A DNA stretch of 36,184 nt from Candidatus Nanopelagicales bacterium (GTDB lineage Bacteria; Actinomycetota; Actinomycetes; S36-B12; UBA5976): contig JALRCB010000002.1 in the NCBI GenBank assembly GCA_023257525.1, positions 1 through 36,184 on the forward strand. The letters are read 5' to 3'. Each line of letters starts with the position of its first letter. The first letter of the stretch is position 1. The notes beneath the pieces are model-generated. The model was given only the letters and a program-made list of their open reading frames with translations. It searched no databases and had not been told where the DNA came from. Both the position numbers and the translations under genes were made by a program. This document shows, piece after piece, positions 16,549 to 24,053 of this stretch.

Positions 16549-17697
16549 ATGAATCAGATACCTTCGGTTGGTTCGGATGCAGCTATAGCACCTCGGACAG
16601 GCTCGGGAAGCCCACAATCGTCGCCGCAGCAACGAGCAGATGCAGTAGCAACGGTCGTTTCTGACAGTATTTCGGCCCGGGCTGACCCTGGGGTCATGCT
16701 CAAGGTTGTTCCGCCGCCTCAAACGAGAGAGGGGGGCGTCGCTGTACAGCGTGATGAGGCAACGAACAATGCACTGCTCGCGCTTTTGCAACTGCTGAGA
16801 GACCCCGGCCGAGTTGAAGGCGAATCGGTTGACTCCGCTACCGACGCGGACCAAGCGATTGCAGCGCGATTAGCGCGATTCTTAGCTAATTTACCTCCTG
16901 ATGTACAAAAGGCAATCGAGTCAGCGAAGACGCCTGAACTCGCTAAGCTCATTCGTCTCTCGGCGATGACCGCGCCTGGGATTAGGGAGGCACCTGCAGT
17001 CCTTGCAGGTCGATCGGACCCTCTCGCAACAGACCCAATGCTTGGCATGGAAGAGCTTCTTAGGGATATCGAATCATCACCCGTGTTTAAACTGACTGCA
17101 AAACTAAGAGACCTTGTAAGCACGGAAAGCGTGTCAACGCGCTTAGGTGAGTCACCTGCACGTTTCGAAGCGAATCAGACACCGAGGACCGAAGCTGGCG
17201 CCTATTCCCAAGCTGCAAACGGCACAACTCAGGGTTTTTTAAATTTGCTCAACGAGGCTGCGAATTCTGCTCAGCCTTCTTACCAGGATAATAGTCCTCG
17301 GCTCGCTGTGGGAGCTGAAATAGCCCAGAATTTTGACGCGGGTGATCTTCAGCAGGCCGTCAAGGACGGCCTTAGGCTCTTGATGGATGGCCGTCTTATT
17401 TGGCAAGGTGAAATTGTTCCCGGAAGCCCGCTGCGATTTGAACGAAGTGATGCTTGGGGAACATCTGCTGAATCCCCCGGGGGTATGGAGAAGGGCACGG
17501 TACTGAAAATTCAACTAGAACATCCGGAATTGGGTCGGATTGAGTTGAGAGCACTTGGACTCGGGGGGCAAGTAAACATTCGGCTTTTTGGCTCAGAGCC
17601 CGCAATTTCAATGATGCTCGGGGCGCTACCTAAGATGAATGACCGCTTGAAGCAGGTTGGTCTATCAGGCACCCAGATCTCTGTAGAATCCCACTGA
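16549..17697 (+). CDS. FliK C-terminal-domain protein (second FliK-like)
   Basis: The 382-residue protein has a low-complexity N-terminal two-thirds and a FliK hook-length-control C-terminal domain (about 275-375), with LKIQLEHPELGRIELRALGL matching the conserved 'L.P..LG.v.v.l....g.v.v.f' core. The true fliK of the fliF-operon lies at 25958. This one is followed two bases later by a stand-alone FlhB C-terminal-like protein, and the pair is known in several proteobacteria. Since FliK switches substrate specificity by contacting the C-terminal domain of FlhB, a matched pair is plausible. Its role is uncertain. Confidence 0.75.
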   Translation: MNQIPSVGSDAAIAPRTGSGSPQSSPQQRADAVATVVSDSISARADPGVMLKVVPPPQTREGGVAVQRDEATNNALLALLQLLRDPGRVEGESVDSATDADQAIAARLARFLANLPPDVQKAIESAKTPELAKLIRLSAMTAPGIREAPAVLAGRSDPLATDPMLGMEELLRDIESSPVFKLTAKLRDLVSTESVSTRLGESPARFEANQTPRTEAGAYSQAANGTTQGFLNLLNEAANSAQPSYQDNSPRLAVGAEIAQNFDAGDLQQAVKDGLRLLMDGRLIWQGEIVPGSPLRFERSDAWGTSAESPGGMEKGTVLKIQLEHPELGRIELRALGLGGQVNIRLFGSEPAISMMLGALPKMNDRLKQVGLSGTQISVESH

Positions 17698-17698
17698 A

Positions 17699-17989
17699 AT
17701 GACTAAGTCTCATATCGGCGCGGGTGCTGCTGGAAAAAACCAAGCGGTTGCACTGCTTTACGAATCTAATTCAGTCGCACCGCGGGTACTCGCAAAAGGT
17801 GAAGGACTGCTGGCGGAAGCGATTCTTTCCAAGGCCCAACTTTCAGGTATTCCGCTTCGCGCAGAACCCGAATTGGTAGGACTGTTGATGCAAATCGAAC
17901 TCAACGACTACATACCTCCATCACTTTACATGGCGGTAGCCGAAGTTATTGCATGGGTTTATCAACTAAATGGCGAAAAAAAGATTTGA
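17699..17989 (+). CDS. Stand-alone FlhB C-terminal-domain-like protein
   Basis: The 96-residue protein aligns with the cytoplasmic domain of FlhB: AVALLYESNSVAPRVLAKGE corresponds to the strand and loop after the autocleavage site, and IELNDYIPPSLYMAVAEVIA matches the conserved end of the domain. The cleavage motif NPTH is replaced by AGKN, so it should not self-cleave. There is no membrane region. Such FlhB2/FhlB proteins occur in many genomes beside FliK-like genes, as here. Full-length FlhB is not in this window. Confidence 0.85.
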   Translation: MTKSHIGAGAAGKNQAVALLYESNSVAPRVLAKGEGLLAEAILSKAQLSGIPLRAEPELVGLLMQIELNDYIPPSLYMAVAEVIAWVYQLNGEKKI

Positions 17990-17990
17990 A

Positions 17991-18013
17991 GCCTTTTCCG
18001 AGTTAATAAAGGC
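17991..18013 (-). terminator. Weak terminator-like hairpin between convergent genes
   Basis: GCCTTT (17991-17996) pairs with AAAGGC (18008-18013) in the 27-base gap between the FlhB-like gene and fliE. Read leftward it is followed after several bases by a T-rich run inside the end of the neighbouring gene. A six-pair stem is weak. Confidence 0.25.
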
Positions 18014-18016
18014 CAG

Positions 18017-18415
18017 TTAGACCTGCATGTTCATTACTTCCCGGTACGCCTCGACCAAACGGTTTCTAACCTGAACCATACCCTGCATAGCGAGGCTTGC
18101 GCGTTGCATTGAAATCATAACTTCTTCCAAGGACACCTTGTCATCGCCGAGCTGATACGCTTGAGCCTTGCTTTGAGCCGTTGTTTGTGCGTCAGAAATT
18201 CCCCGTATTGCGTCTTTTAGCACGGATTGAAAGTCGAGTTTAGGCTGACTTGCGTATGCAGCACTATCGCTGATACCGCCGAGTCGACTTATTGAACTGA
18301 GCCCGTCTGGCGATGTGGTTGTGCCTTGAACACGGGCTTGAAGGGCGGCAGCTCGAGTAGTCAGGTCTCGCAATCGAGCCGCAATATCGTCAGAAGATAG
18401 GGCGTTAATTTCCAT
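18017..18415 (-). CDS. fliE: FliE, MS ring-rod junction protein
   Basis: FliE links the FliF ring to the rod. The 132-residue protein has a non-conserved N-terminal part and the FliE domain from about 58: PKLDFQSVLKDAIRGISDAQ, then VSLEEVMISMQRASLAMQGM, then VQVRNRLVEAYREVMNMQV, all family hallmarks. It is somewhat longer than the common 100-110 residues. It is transcribed opposite to the fliF operon, separated by fleS-fleR. No Shine-Dalgarno sequence precedes the ATG. A promoter-like pair sits immediately upstream (18422-18451). Confidence 0.94.
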   Translation of the reverse strand: MEINALSSDDIAARLRDLTTRAAALQARVQGTTTSPDGLSSISRLGGISDSAAYASQPKLDFQSVLKDAIRGISDAQTTAQSKAQAYQLGDDKVSLEEVMISMQRASLAMQGMVQVRNRLVEAYREVMNMQV

Positions 18416-18421
18416 ACATTA

Positions 18422-18451
18422 CTTATACGGCGAAATCGGTAAAAAAGTCAA
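18422..18451 (-). promoter_or_regulatory. Possible sigma-70-like promoter close to fliE
   Basis: On the minus strand TTGACT (18451-18446), 18 bases, then TATAAG (18427-18422). The start would fall at about 18415, the A of the fliE ATG, which suggests a leaderless mRNA and fits the lack of a ribosome binding site. A GCCGTATAA string, similar to a sigma-28 -10, overlaps it. Confidence 0.3.
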
Positions 18452-18462
18452 ATCCGCTGGCA

Positions 18463-19836
18463 TCAATCTGGTATCTCAAATCCCTGTTCTCTCCACTGCT
18501 TGAGCTTATAGCGCAATGTCCGTTCAGAGATACCTAAAATTTCAATAGCTCTTCGCCGACTGCCTCCAACTTGCTCTAGCACATGAAGAATGTGTTCACG
18601 CTCGAGCTTCCGAATGTCGCCCTGAGGTTCGTGCAACTTGACCGCCTGCGAATGTTGTCGAGTGGCGGGTAACAACTCGGCCGGACTGACAAACTCATGT
18701 ACGGGAATCTCTATCGCAAGGTCTGCCGGTTCGATCCAAATGCCATCACAAAGAAGCAAACCCCTTTGAATCGTATTTTCTAATTCACGTACGTTGCCAG
18801 GCCAAGCATGTGAGTAGAGTTGCTTCCTCGCGCGGTCTGACAGTCTGGACTCGGGTTGCCCCATACTCGCTCGATACCTCAATAAGAATCGTTCCGCTAG
18901 CGGCAGTATGTCATCGCGTCGCTCCCTAAGGGGTGGTATCTTCAGCGGGAAAACATTGATTCGATAAAACAAGTCTTCGCGAAATTCGCTCTTTGCAACC
19001 TTGCGTGAGAGATCTTGATTCGTTGCAGCAAGCACCCTTACGTCAAGCTGGATCGTCTGGTGAGACCCGACCCGTTCAACTTGTTTTTCCTGTAGAACTC
19101 GGAGGAGCTTTGCCTGCAAGTCGAGCGGCATCTCCCCAATTTCATCGAGAAGTATGGTGCCCCCCTGGGCAACTTCGAACTTTCCGGGTTGACTCTTGAT
19201 TGCGCCGGTAAATGCGCCTCGTTCATGTCCGAACAGTGTTGGCTCAAGCAAGGCACCTGGAATTGCCGCGCAGTTAATGGCTACAAATGGAAACTTCGAA
19301 CGATTAGATCGCTCATGAATAAACCTCGCCATCACCTCCTTGCCGCTGCCGGATTCTCCAGTCAAGAGGACGGTCGCATCAGTTTGAGCAACCCTGGCAA
19401 GCCGTTGAATGAGTTGTCTCGTGATGGCATCAACAGCGACTGGACCGTCTGCGCCGAGCGGCTGGCTTGAATCGTCGAGCGGTAGATACCTTCGAACTAC
19501 ATCAATAAACTGGTCAGGCTTAAACGGTTTCAGGAGGAAATCACGAGCTCCTCCCTTGAGAGCTTCAACAGCTGTCTTTGCATCAGCGTAGGCTGTCATT
19601 AAGACGACTGGGAGTTCTGGTCGACGACTGCGGGCTTCAAACAGCAGGTCAAGTCCCGATTTATGGGGTAGGCGGATGTCCGAAACCACAGCGCACCAGC
19701 TGGGATCATCGAGTTCACGAATCGCTTCCTCCGCTGATCCAAATGACTTAAATTCAATCGACTCGAGGGAAAGCGTTACCGCAAGCGCCTCGCGCAACGG
19801 TTCGTCATCTTCGATCAGCAGAATTCGATGTGGCAC
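18463..19836 (-). CDS. fleR: FleR/FlrC-type sigma-54 response regulator
   Basis: This is a 457-residue NtrC-family activator. The receiver domain (1-120) has D10/D11, the phosphoacceptor D53 and K103. The AAA+ domain has Walker A GESGSGKE (160-167), the sigma-54 contact loop GAFTGA (207-212) and a Walker B LLDEIGEMPL near 229. A Fis-type helix-turn-helix lies at the end (about 415-455, GSRRRAIEILGISERTLRYK). It follows fleS, its kinase. In Vibrio and Pseudomonas, FlrC/FleR activates sigma-54 promoters of hook-basal-body genes. The likely targets here are the sigma-54 promoters before fliK, flgB and fliF. The start is GTG with no clear ribosome binding site. Confidence 0.93.
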   Translation of the reverse strand: MPHRILLIEDDEPLREALAVTLSLESIEFKSFGSAEEAIRELDDPSWCAVVSDIRLPHKSGLDLLFEARSRRPELPVVLMTAYADAKTAVEALKGGARDFLLKPFKPDQFIDVVRRYLPLDDSSQPLGADGPVAVDAITRQLIQRLARVAQTDATVLLTGESGSGKEVMARFIHERSNRSKFPFVAINCAAIPGALLEPTLFGHERGAFTGAIKSQPGKFEVAQGGTILLDEIGEMPLDLQAKLLRVLQEKQVERVGSHQTIQLDVRVLAATNQDLSRKVAKSEFREDLFYRINVFPLKIPPLRERRDDILPLAERFLLRYRASMGQPESRLSDRARKQLYSHAWPGNVRELENTIQRGLLLCDGIWIEPADLAIEIPVHEFVSPAELLPATRQHSQAVKLHEPQGDIRKLEREHILHVLEQVGGSRRRAIEILGISERTLRYKLKQWREQGFEIPD

Positions 19837-19973
19837 TTTACAATTTAGATAACATTTCTCGTGCAGTATAGCGACTAACCTTCAGAATCACTTTGTTTGG
19901 AGCGTTGGGACATAAGCGTATGCAAGAGCGTTTAGTGCGCGTAGGCATTATGAACAAACCTTGTTTTGTTGAG

Positions 19974-21218
19974 CTAGAGCGGGGCAAATACAGGTAAAAC
20001 GACCTGAAATTCGGCGCCTCTGCCCCGAAGGTTTCTCGCTTGAAGTTCACCGCGATGGGCTTCGATGGCTGCTTTCGCGATGGATAGGCCCAAGCCTGTA
20101 CCTCCAGGCGTTTGCGTGGAGAATGGTTCAAAGAGACGGTCAAGTATCGCTGCAGGGATACCTTTTCCTTCATCCCTGATGTAGATATAAAGTCGCGACA
20201 TCGATACGCTGGCTTCAAGTTCAACAGCGGCACCGGCGTTAGACACCTCAAGGCAGTTTTCTAGTAAAGATATTACACCGCCCTTCAACTGGTCGAGTTG
20301 CACGCTGAGTAAGTGTTCACCACCAGAAACTTGAATCTTCAGAACAACACTCTTTTCCGCAAAAAGCGGGCCTATGGCTTGGCGGCACTCTTCAATGAGC
20401 TCCCCAACCGAAATGACTTGTCGGTTTGTTTGTTGGTTCCGTAGAAAACTCATCATCCTTGAGACTAGACTCTCTAAGCCGACAAGTTGCCTACCCAGTT
20501 GCTTGGCAAAGATTAGTCGCTTGTCAGGGTCGAGCTGTTCTCGTGCTAGATGCCCTGCGTATAGTGTTGCGGTCGCAAGTGGCGTGCGAAGTTGATGGGC
20601 AATTTCGGCAGCCATACGACCCATCGCAGCCAGCTTAGCCTCGCGCTCAATCGACTCCCTAGCTCTGAAAGTTGCAGTAACATCGTGCAACAGTATTAGC
20701 TCTCTCGCCAGGGGGAGATCGCGAGACTCCGGACGTATAACTCGGGCATCTTGATCCTGCCCTGTTCTAAAATGTGTGTCATCTACTGCGGTCCACTGAC
20801 GAGGTAAATGCCAGGGCAAACCGACCCGAAGTTCATAAGCGAGTTGCGTGGAAATTTCATTGCACGCGTAAACGACACCATGCTGGACGATGATGACGCC
20901 GGTCGGCAAGGCGGCTAGTAGACCTGATAACTCCTCAGCAAGCCGACCCTTGGCTTCTATCTGTAGTTTGAGGTCCTTATTGCTTTTAGCTAGATCTTCG
21001 GTGAGGCGATAGATCTCGTCGGAGAGGCGCTTTTGGGAGGATTCCAGCTCTCGGGTTGCATCCACGAAATGCAAAAATGCGGCCTCAAGTTCCTCAGCGC
21101 TTTGTGGAGATAGCATTTGAGGAAGGCTCAGCGACCCCTCTTGTCCTGGTGCGCCCGTACTTGTATGGTGAGCGCTAGGTGCATCGATAGGGTTCTGGGC
21201 CACTTTTCGGGTTTGCAT
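19974..21218 (-). CDS. fleS: FleS/FlrB-type sensor histidine kinase
   Basis: The 414-residue kinase has no membrane segment, so it is cytoplasmic. An N-terminal coiled coil (about 40-95) is followed by a PAS-like domain (about 98-185), then the dimerisation/phosphoacceptor helix AAEIAHQLRTPLATATLYAG with H208, and a full HATPase domain: N box LLENCLEVS, G1 DEGKGIP and G2 GGTGLGLSIAK. This matches FleS/FlrB, which phosphorylates FleR/FlrC when flagellar assembly proceeds. fleR lies 137 bases downstream, and fliF is divergent from fleS. Confidence 0.92.
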   Translation of the reverse strand: MQTRKVAQNPIDAPSAHHTSTGAPGQEGSLSLPQMLSPQSAEELEAAFLHFVDATRELESSQKRLSDEIYRLTEDLAKSNKDLKLQIEAKGRLAEELSGLLAALPTGVIIVQHGVVYACNEISTQLAYELRVGLPWHLPRQWTAVDDTHFRTGQDQDARVIRPESRDLPLARELILLHDVTATFRARESIEREAKLAAMGRMAAEIAHQLRTPLATATLYAGHLAREQLDPDKRLIFAKQLGRQLVGLESLVSRMMSFLRNQQTNRQVISVGELIEECRQAIGPLFAEKSVVLKIQVSGGEHLLSVQLDQLKGGVISLLENCLEVSNAGAAVELEASVSMSRLYIYIRDEGKGIPAAILDRLFEPFSTQTPGGTGLGLSIAKAAIEAHRGELQARNLRGRGAEFQVVLPVFAPL

Positions 21219-21252
21219 ATTTGGAAAACGGTTAGAAGGGACATCCTCATTT

Positions 21253-21289
21253 AGTCTGCCACCAAAGTTGCATTCATCAACGGCAGACT
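21253..21289. repeat. Inverted repeat in the fleS-fliF divergent region
   Basis: AGTCTGCC (21253-21260) and GGCAGACT (21282-21289) are perfect inverted arms separated by 21 bases. The left arm overlaps the -24 part of the fliF sigma-54-like element. It may be a regulator site for both divergent genes or a leader hairpin. Confidence 0.6.
21257..21273 (+). promoter_or_regulatory. Sigma-54-like promoter for fliF operon
   Basis: TGCCACC-AAAG-TTGCAT matches the sigma-54 consensus TGGCACG-N4-TTGCAT with a perfect -12 box and spacing, but with GC in place of the usually invariant GG at -24. The start would be near 21284, about 105 bases before the fliF ATG. CGGCAA sites lie 35-57 bases downstream of that start. 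Confidence 0.45.
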
Positions 21290-21317
21290 CGACTTACATT
21301 CGTGCTGTACTTCGGGT

Positions 21318-21340
21318 CGGCAAAATTTGCCCCCCGGCAA
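21318..21340 (+). promoter_or_regulatory. Cluster of CGGCAA/TTGCC half-sites before fliF
   Basis: CGGCAA (21318-21323), three bases, TTGCCC (21327-21332, one mismatch to TTGCCG), then another CGGCAA (21335-21340). The first pair has the same layout, CGGCAA-N3-TTGCC, as a site inside fliK at 26172-26186. It would lie downstream of the fliF sigma-54 start, as FlrC enhancer sites do in Vibrio. Confidence 0.5.
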
Positions 21341-21388
21341 AACCTGCTGAATAATTCGGTTGAACTTTACAACGAGACTTATAGAACT

Positions 21389-23308
21389 ATGGCCGATGTC
21401 AACCCCGGACTTGCGGCGCAAGCTGAAAATGGTGCGACTGTTATTGGTGTGAATCCAAATGCTATCGTGCAAGAGGAGGTTGCACCGCCCAAAGTCGAGC
21501 GAATGAATCGCCCAGGTGGGCCTAAGACGCTTGCTGATCGCTGGCAGGAGGTCGTTGGCCGCGTTAGTGAACTGCCTCCGCTTCGAAAGGTGCTTCTTGC
21601 CGTATCGATTTTGCTCGTTGCAGTGACGGTTGTTTTGGTAGCTGCCTCCGGGGATAGCAAGGATGACTACAAGGTACTTTTTTCGAATGTGAACGACAAA
21701 GACGGTGCTGCGATCGTGGCAGCATTGGAGCAAATGAAAGTTCCACACCGATTTACAGAGGGTGGTGGAGCTATCTTGGTCCCGGCTGACAAGGTTTACG
21801 ACGCAAGGTTGAAACTCGCAGGACAAGGTCTTCCCAAAGCGGGTAACGTCGGCTTCGAGCTTCTTGAGAATCAAAAGCTTGGGACGTCTCAGTTCGTTGA
21901 GCAGGTGAATTACCAACGAGCCCTTGAATCAGAGTTATCTGGTTCGATCAAGACACTGGCGCAAGTTCGAGATGCAAGAGTTCATCTCGCGATACCTAAA
22001 ACCTCAGCCTTCTTGCGAGATCAGCCCAAACCTACCGCATCTGTGGTGCTTACGCTACATCCGGGGCGAGTCGTTGATGATCAGCAGGTCACGGCGATTA
22101 CGCACCTTGTTTCCTCTTCGATACCTCAGCTAGCGCCATCCATGGTGACTGTTGTTGACAGCGATGGGGGGCTTCTTGCTCCAAATGCTTCGAGGGGTGC
22201 GGCAGCTGGAATGGACGCTGCTCAGATTAAGTATGTCGGTGAGGTTGAAAACCAAGTTTCAAGACGGATCGTTACAATTCTCGAGCCTGTAACTGGTCGG
22301 GACAACGTGCGGGCTCAAGTAGCTGTCGATGTCGATTTCACTCAAAGCGAGCGCGCCGAGGAAATCTTCAAGCCGAACTCAGGGCAAAACCCAGCAAGTA
22401 TTCGGTCACAACAAAATCTCGAAGCGAGCGGTCCGGTTACGAGCGCTGGGGGCATTCCAGGCGCGCTAAGCAATCAACCACCGCAAGGCGGACAGGCGCC
22501 TGTCGATGGCCAACCGGGTCAGGGTCAGGCGCAACCTCCTGGTACACAGAGCCCGGTATCGACGAATGCAAACAGAAAAGAGCAGACGGTTAACTACGAA
22601 GTTGACAGAGCGATTCAGACGGTTAGAGGACCGCGGGCATCTGTGAAGCGCGTTTCTAGTGCGGTTATTGTGAATTACAAAAAGACAGTTGACGCGGATG
22701 GAAACGTAAAGGAAACACCATATTCGCAGCAAGAGCTCCAGCAGATGACGGCGCTTGTTCGAGATGCGATGGGTTTTTCCCAGCAAAGGGGGGACTCGGT
22801 TTCGGTTGTGAGCATTCCGTTTTCTCCACCCGTTATTGATGAGCCGCCGTTTTGGAAACAGGCAACCTTTGCAAGCGTGATGAAGGAGTTTTTCAAGTTT
22901 TTGATTATTGCAACTGTGCTCGGCTTAGTAACCGTTTTCTTGGTACGACCAATTCTCTTTCCGCCTCCACCTAAGGTTGTTGAGGAAGAGCAGCGGATCG
23001 AGGAAGAATTTGATGAACGTGTTAAAGCAGAATTGCAGGCCATGTCGCCCGCCGCACGAGAGAAACGTCGACTTGAGCTTGAGCTGGAGCGTGAACGTAG
23101 GCGTTTGCAAGAAGAAGAAGAGCGCCAACGCCTCGAGGAAGAACGACGGATTCTCGAGGACAAACGCAAGCGTGAGGAGGAGGAAAAGGCGGCTGAATAC
23201 GAAGAGCTGCTAGCTTACGCCAAGGAGTTTGTCCAAAAAGATCCGCGTGTCGTCGCAGCGATATTCAAACAATGGTTACAAGAAGATGTGGAAAAAGGTT
23301 TGGCTTGA
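21389..23308 (+). CDS. fliF: FliF, MS-ring protein
   Basis: FliF builds the membrane ring at the base of the flagellum. I take ATG 21389, giving 639 residues; the frame is open further upstream, to 21302, but the sequence before the ATG overlaps the regulatory sites. Two membrane segments bracket the periplasmic ring domains: about 67-86 and about 501-524. Ring-building motifs include DDYKVLFSNVNDKDGAAIVA and GTSQFVEQVNYQRALESELS. After the second membrane segment comes an unusually long charged helix (about 530-605, dozens of alternating Glu/Arg/Lys), then the FliG-binding tail with DPRVVAAIFKQWL. FliF is usually 550-580 residues, so most of the excess is here and at the N-terminus. fliG, normally next, is absent. 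Confidence 0.95.
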   Translation: MADVNPGLAAQAENGATVIGVNPNAIVQEEVAPPKVERMNRPGGPKTLADRWQEVVGRVSELPPLRKVLLAVSILLVAVTVVLVAASGDSKDDYKVLFSNVNDKDGAAIVAALEQMKVPHRFTEGGGAILVPADKVYDARLKLAGQGLPKAGNVGFELLENQKLGTSQFVEQVNYQRALESELSGSIKTLAQVRDARVHLAIPKTSAFLRDQPKPTASVVLTLHPGRVVDDQQVTAITHLVSSSIPQLAPSMVTVVDSDGGLLAPNASRGAAAGMDAAQIKYVGEVENQVSRRIVTILEPVTGRDNVRAQVAVDVDFTQSERAEEIFKPNSGQNPASIRSQQNLEASGPVTSAGGIPGALSNQPPQGGQAPVDGQPGQGQAQPPGTQSPVSTNANRKEQTVNYEVDRAIQTVRGPRASVKRVSSAVIVNYKKTVDADGNVKETPYSQQELQQMTALVRDAMGFSQQRGDSVSVVSIPFSPPVIDEPPFWKQATFASVMKEFFKFLIIATVLGLVTVFLVRPILFPPPPKVVEEEQRIEEEFDERVKAELQAMSPAAREKRRLELELERERRRLQEEEERQRLEEERRILEDKRKREEEEKAAEYEELLAYAKEFVQKDPRVVAAIFKQWLQEDVEKGLA

Positions 23309-23360
23309 CCTTAGGTAGGCCATTCAAGTTGAGCGCTTCATTCGATCCCGAGGCACATGC

Positions 23361-24053
23361 ATGACAAGGTTGGCTGCAGAGCGCTGGTTCCCTCCAAGTT
23401 TTGATCCTCCAATTCCGGAGCCAGAACCCGAAATTGTATGGCCGACGGTTGAGGAAATTGAAGCGATTCGTGAGGCTGCTCGTAGGGAGGGCTTTGATGC
23501 AGGTCGCCAAGAGGGGTACGAGCGAGGTGTTGCTGAGGGCTTGACTCAAGGTTTTGAGCAAGGGCTAAATGAGGGACGTGAACAGGCATACGTTGAGCAT
23601 GTGGCCAAGATCGCCGAGTTGACCAGTGCACTTGAGGCTTTCATTCATGAGTTAAAGGATCTGCCAGACGTGATCCTCGAGCCTATCACTGACTTAGCCT
23701 GGTCAATTGCGCAGCGACTTTCACTTTCAGATCATATCGATAGAGGCCCATTTTTAGGCGCGGTTGAAGAAGCTTTGATGCGTCTTCCGTCTCCAGGTGA
23801 AAATTTGTTACTCCGAGTTCCGCCTGCCATGAGAATTATTTGGGACGAGTTTCTGGAGCGCGCGGGATTACCATTCAAAGTCGACGTGTTGGCGGACGCT
23901 GAACAGCATAGTGGTGCATTTATAGAAGTTGGTGGAAGCCGGCTTGATGTTGGGCCCGAGGCGAGAAGAGCGCTTGTATTGATGGCAATGGGGCTATTGC
24001 CGCGAGAATCCGACGATACAAGTGGGGCGGTTGACCTTGAGCAGTCGAGCTGA
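23361..24053 (+). CDS. fliH: FliH, export ATPase regulator
   Basis: FliH binds FliI as a dimer and tethers the ATPase to the C-ring. The 230-residue protein shows the family's central glycine-repeat helix (AGRQEGYERGVAEGLTQGFE, GxxxG-like repeats, about 47-85) and a C-terminal domain with the FliH/SctL pattern (ISLAWSIAQR-type helix near 112; LLRVPPAMRIIWDE near 153; GAFIEVGGSRLDVG near 190). The gap from fliF is only 52 bases, where fliG should be. Its end overlaps fliI by 32 bases. Confidence 0.92.
   Translation: MTRLAAERWFPPSFDPPIPEPEPEIVWPTVEEIEAIREAARREGFDAGRQEGYERGVAEGLTQGFEQGLNEGREQAYVEHVAKIAELTSALEAFIHELKDLPDVILEPITDLAWSIAQRLSLSDHIDRGPFLGAVEEALMRLPSPGENLLLRVPPAMRIIWDEFLERAGLPFKVDVLADAEQHSGAFIEVGGSRLDVGPEARRALVLMAMGLLPRESDDTSGAVDLEQSS

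Noticed and set aside
21319..21334. Minus-strand GG-N10-GC that could be a sigma-54 promoter for fleS-fleR.
   Set aside because: The -24 box (GGGGC) departs from TGGCAC, and the match arises from the CGGCAA repeats themselves.
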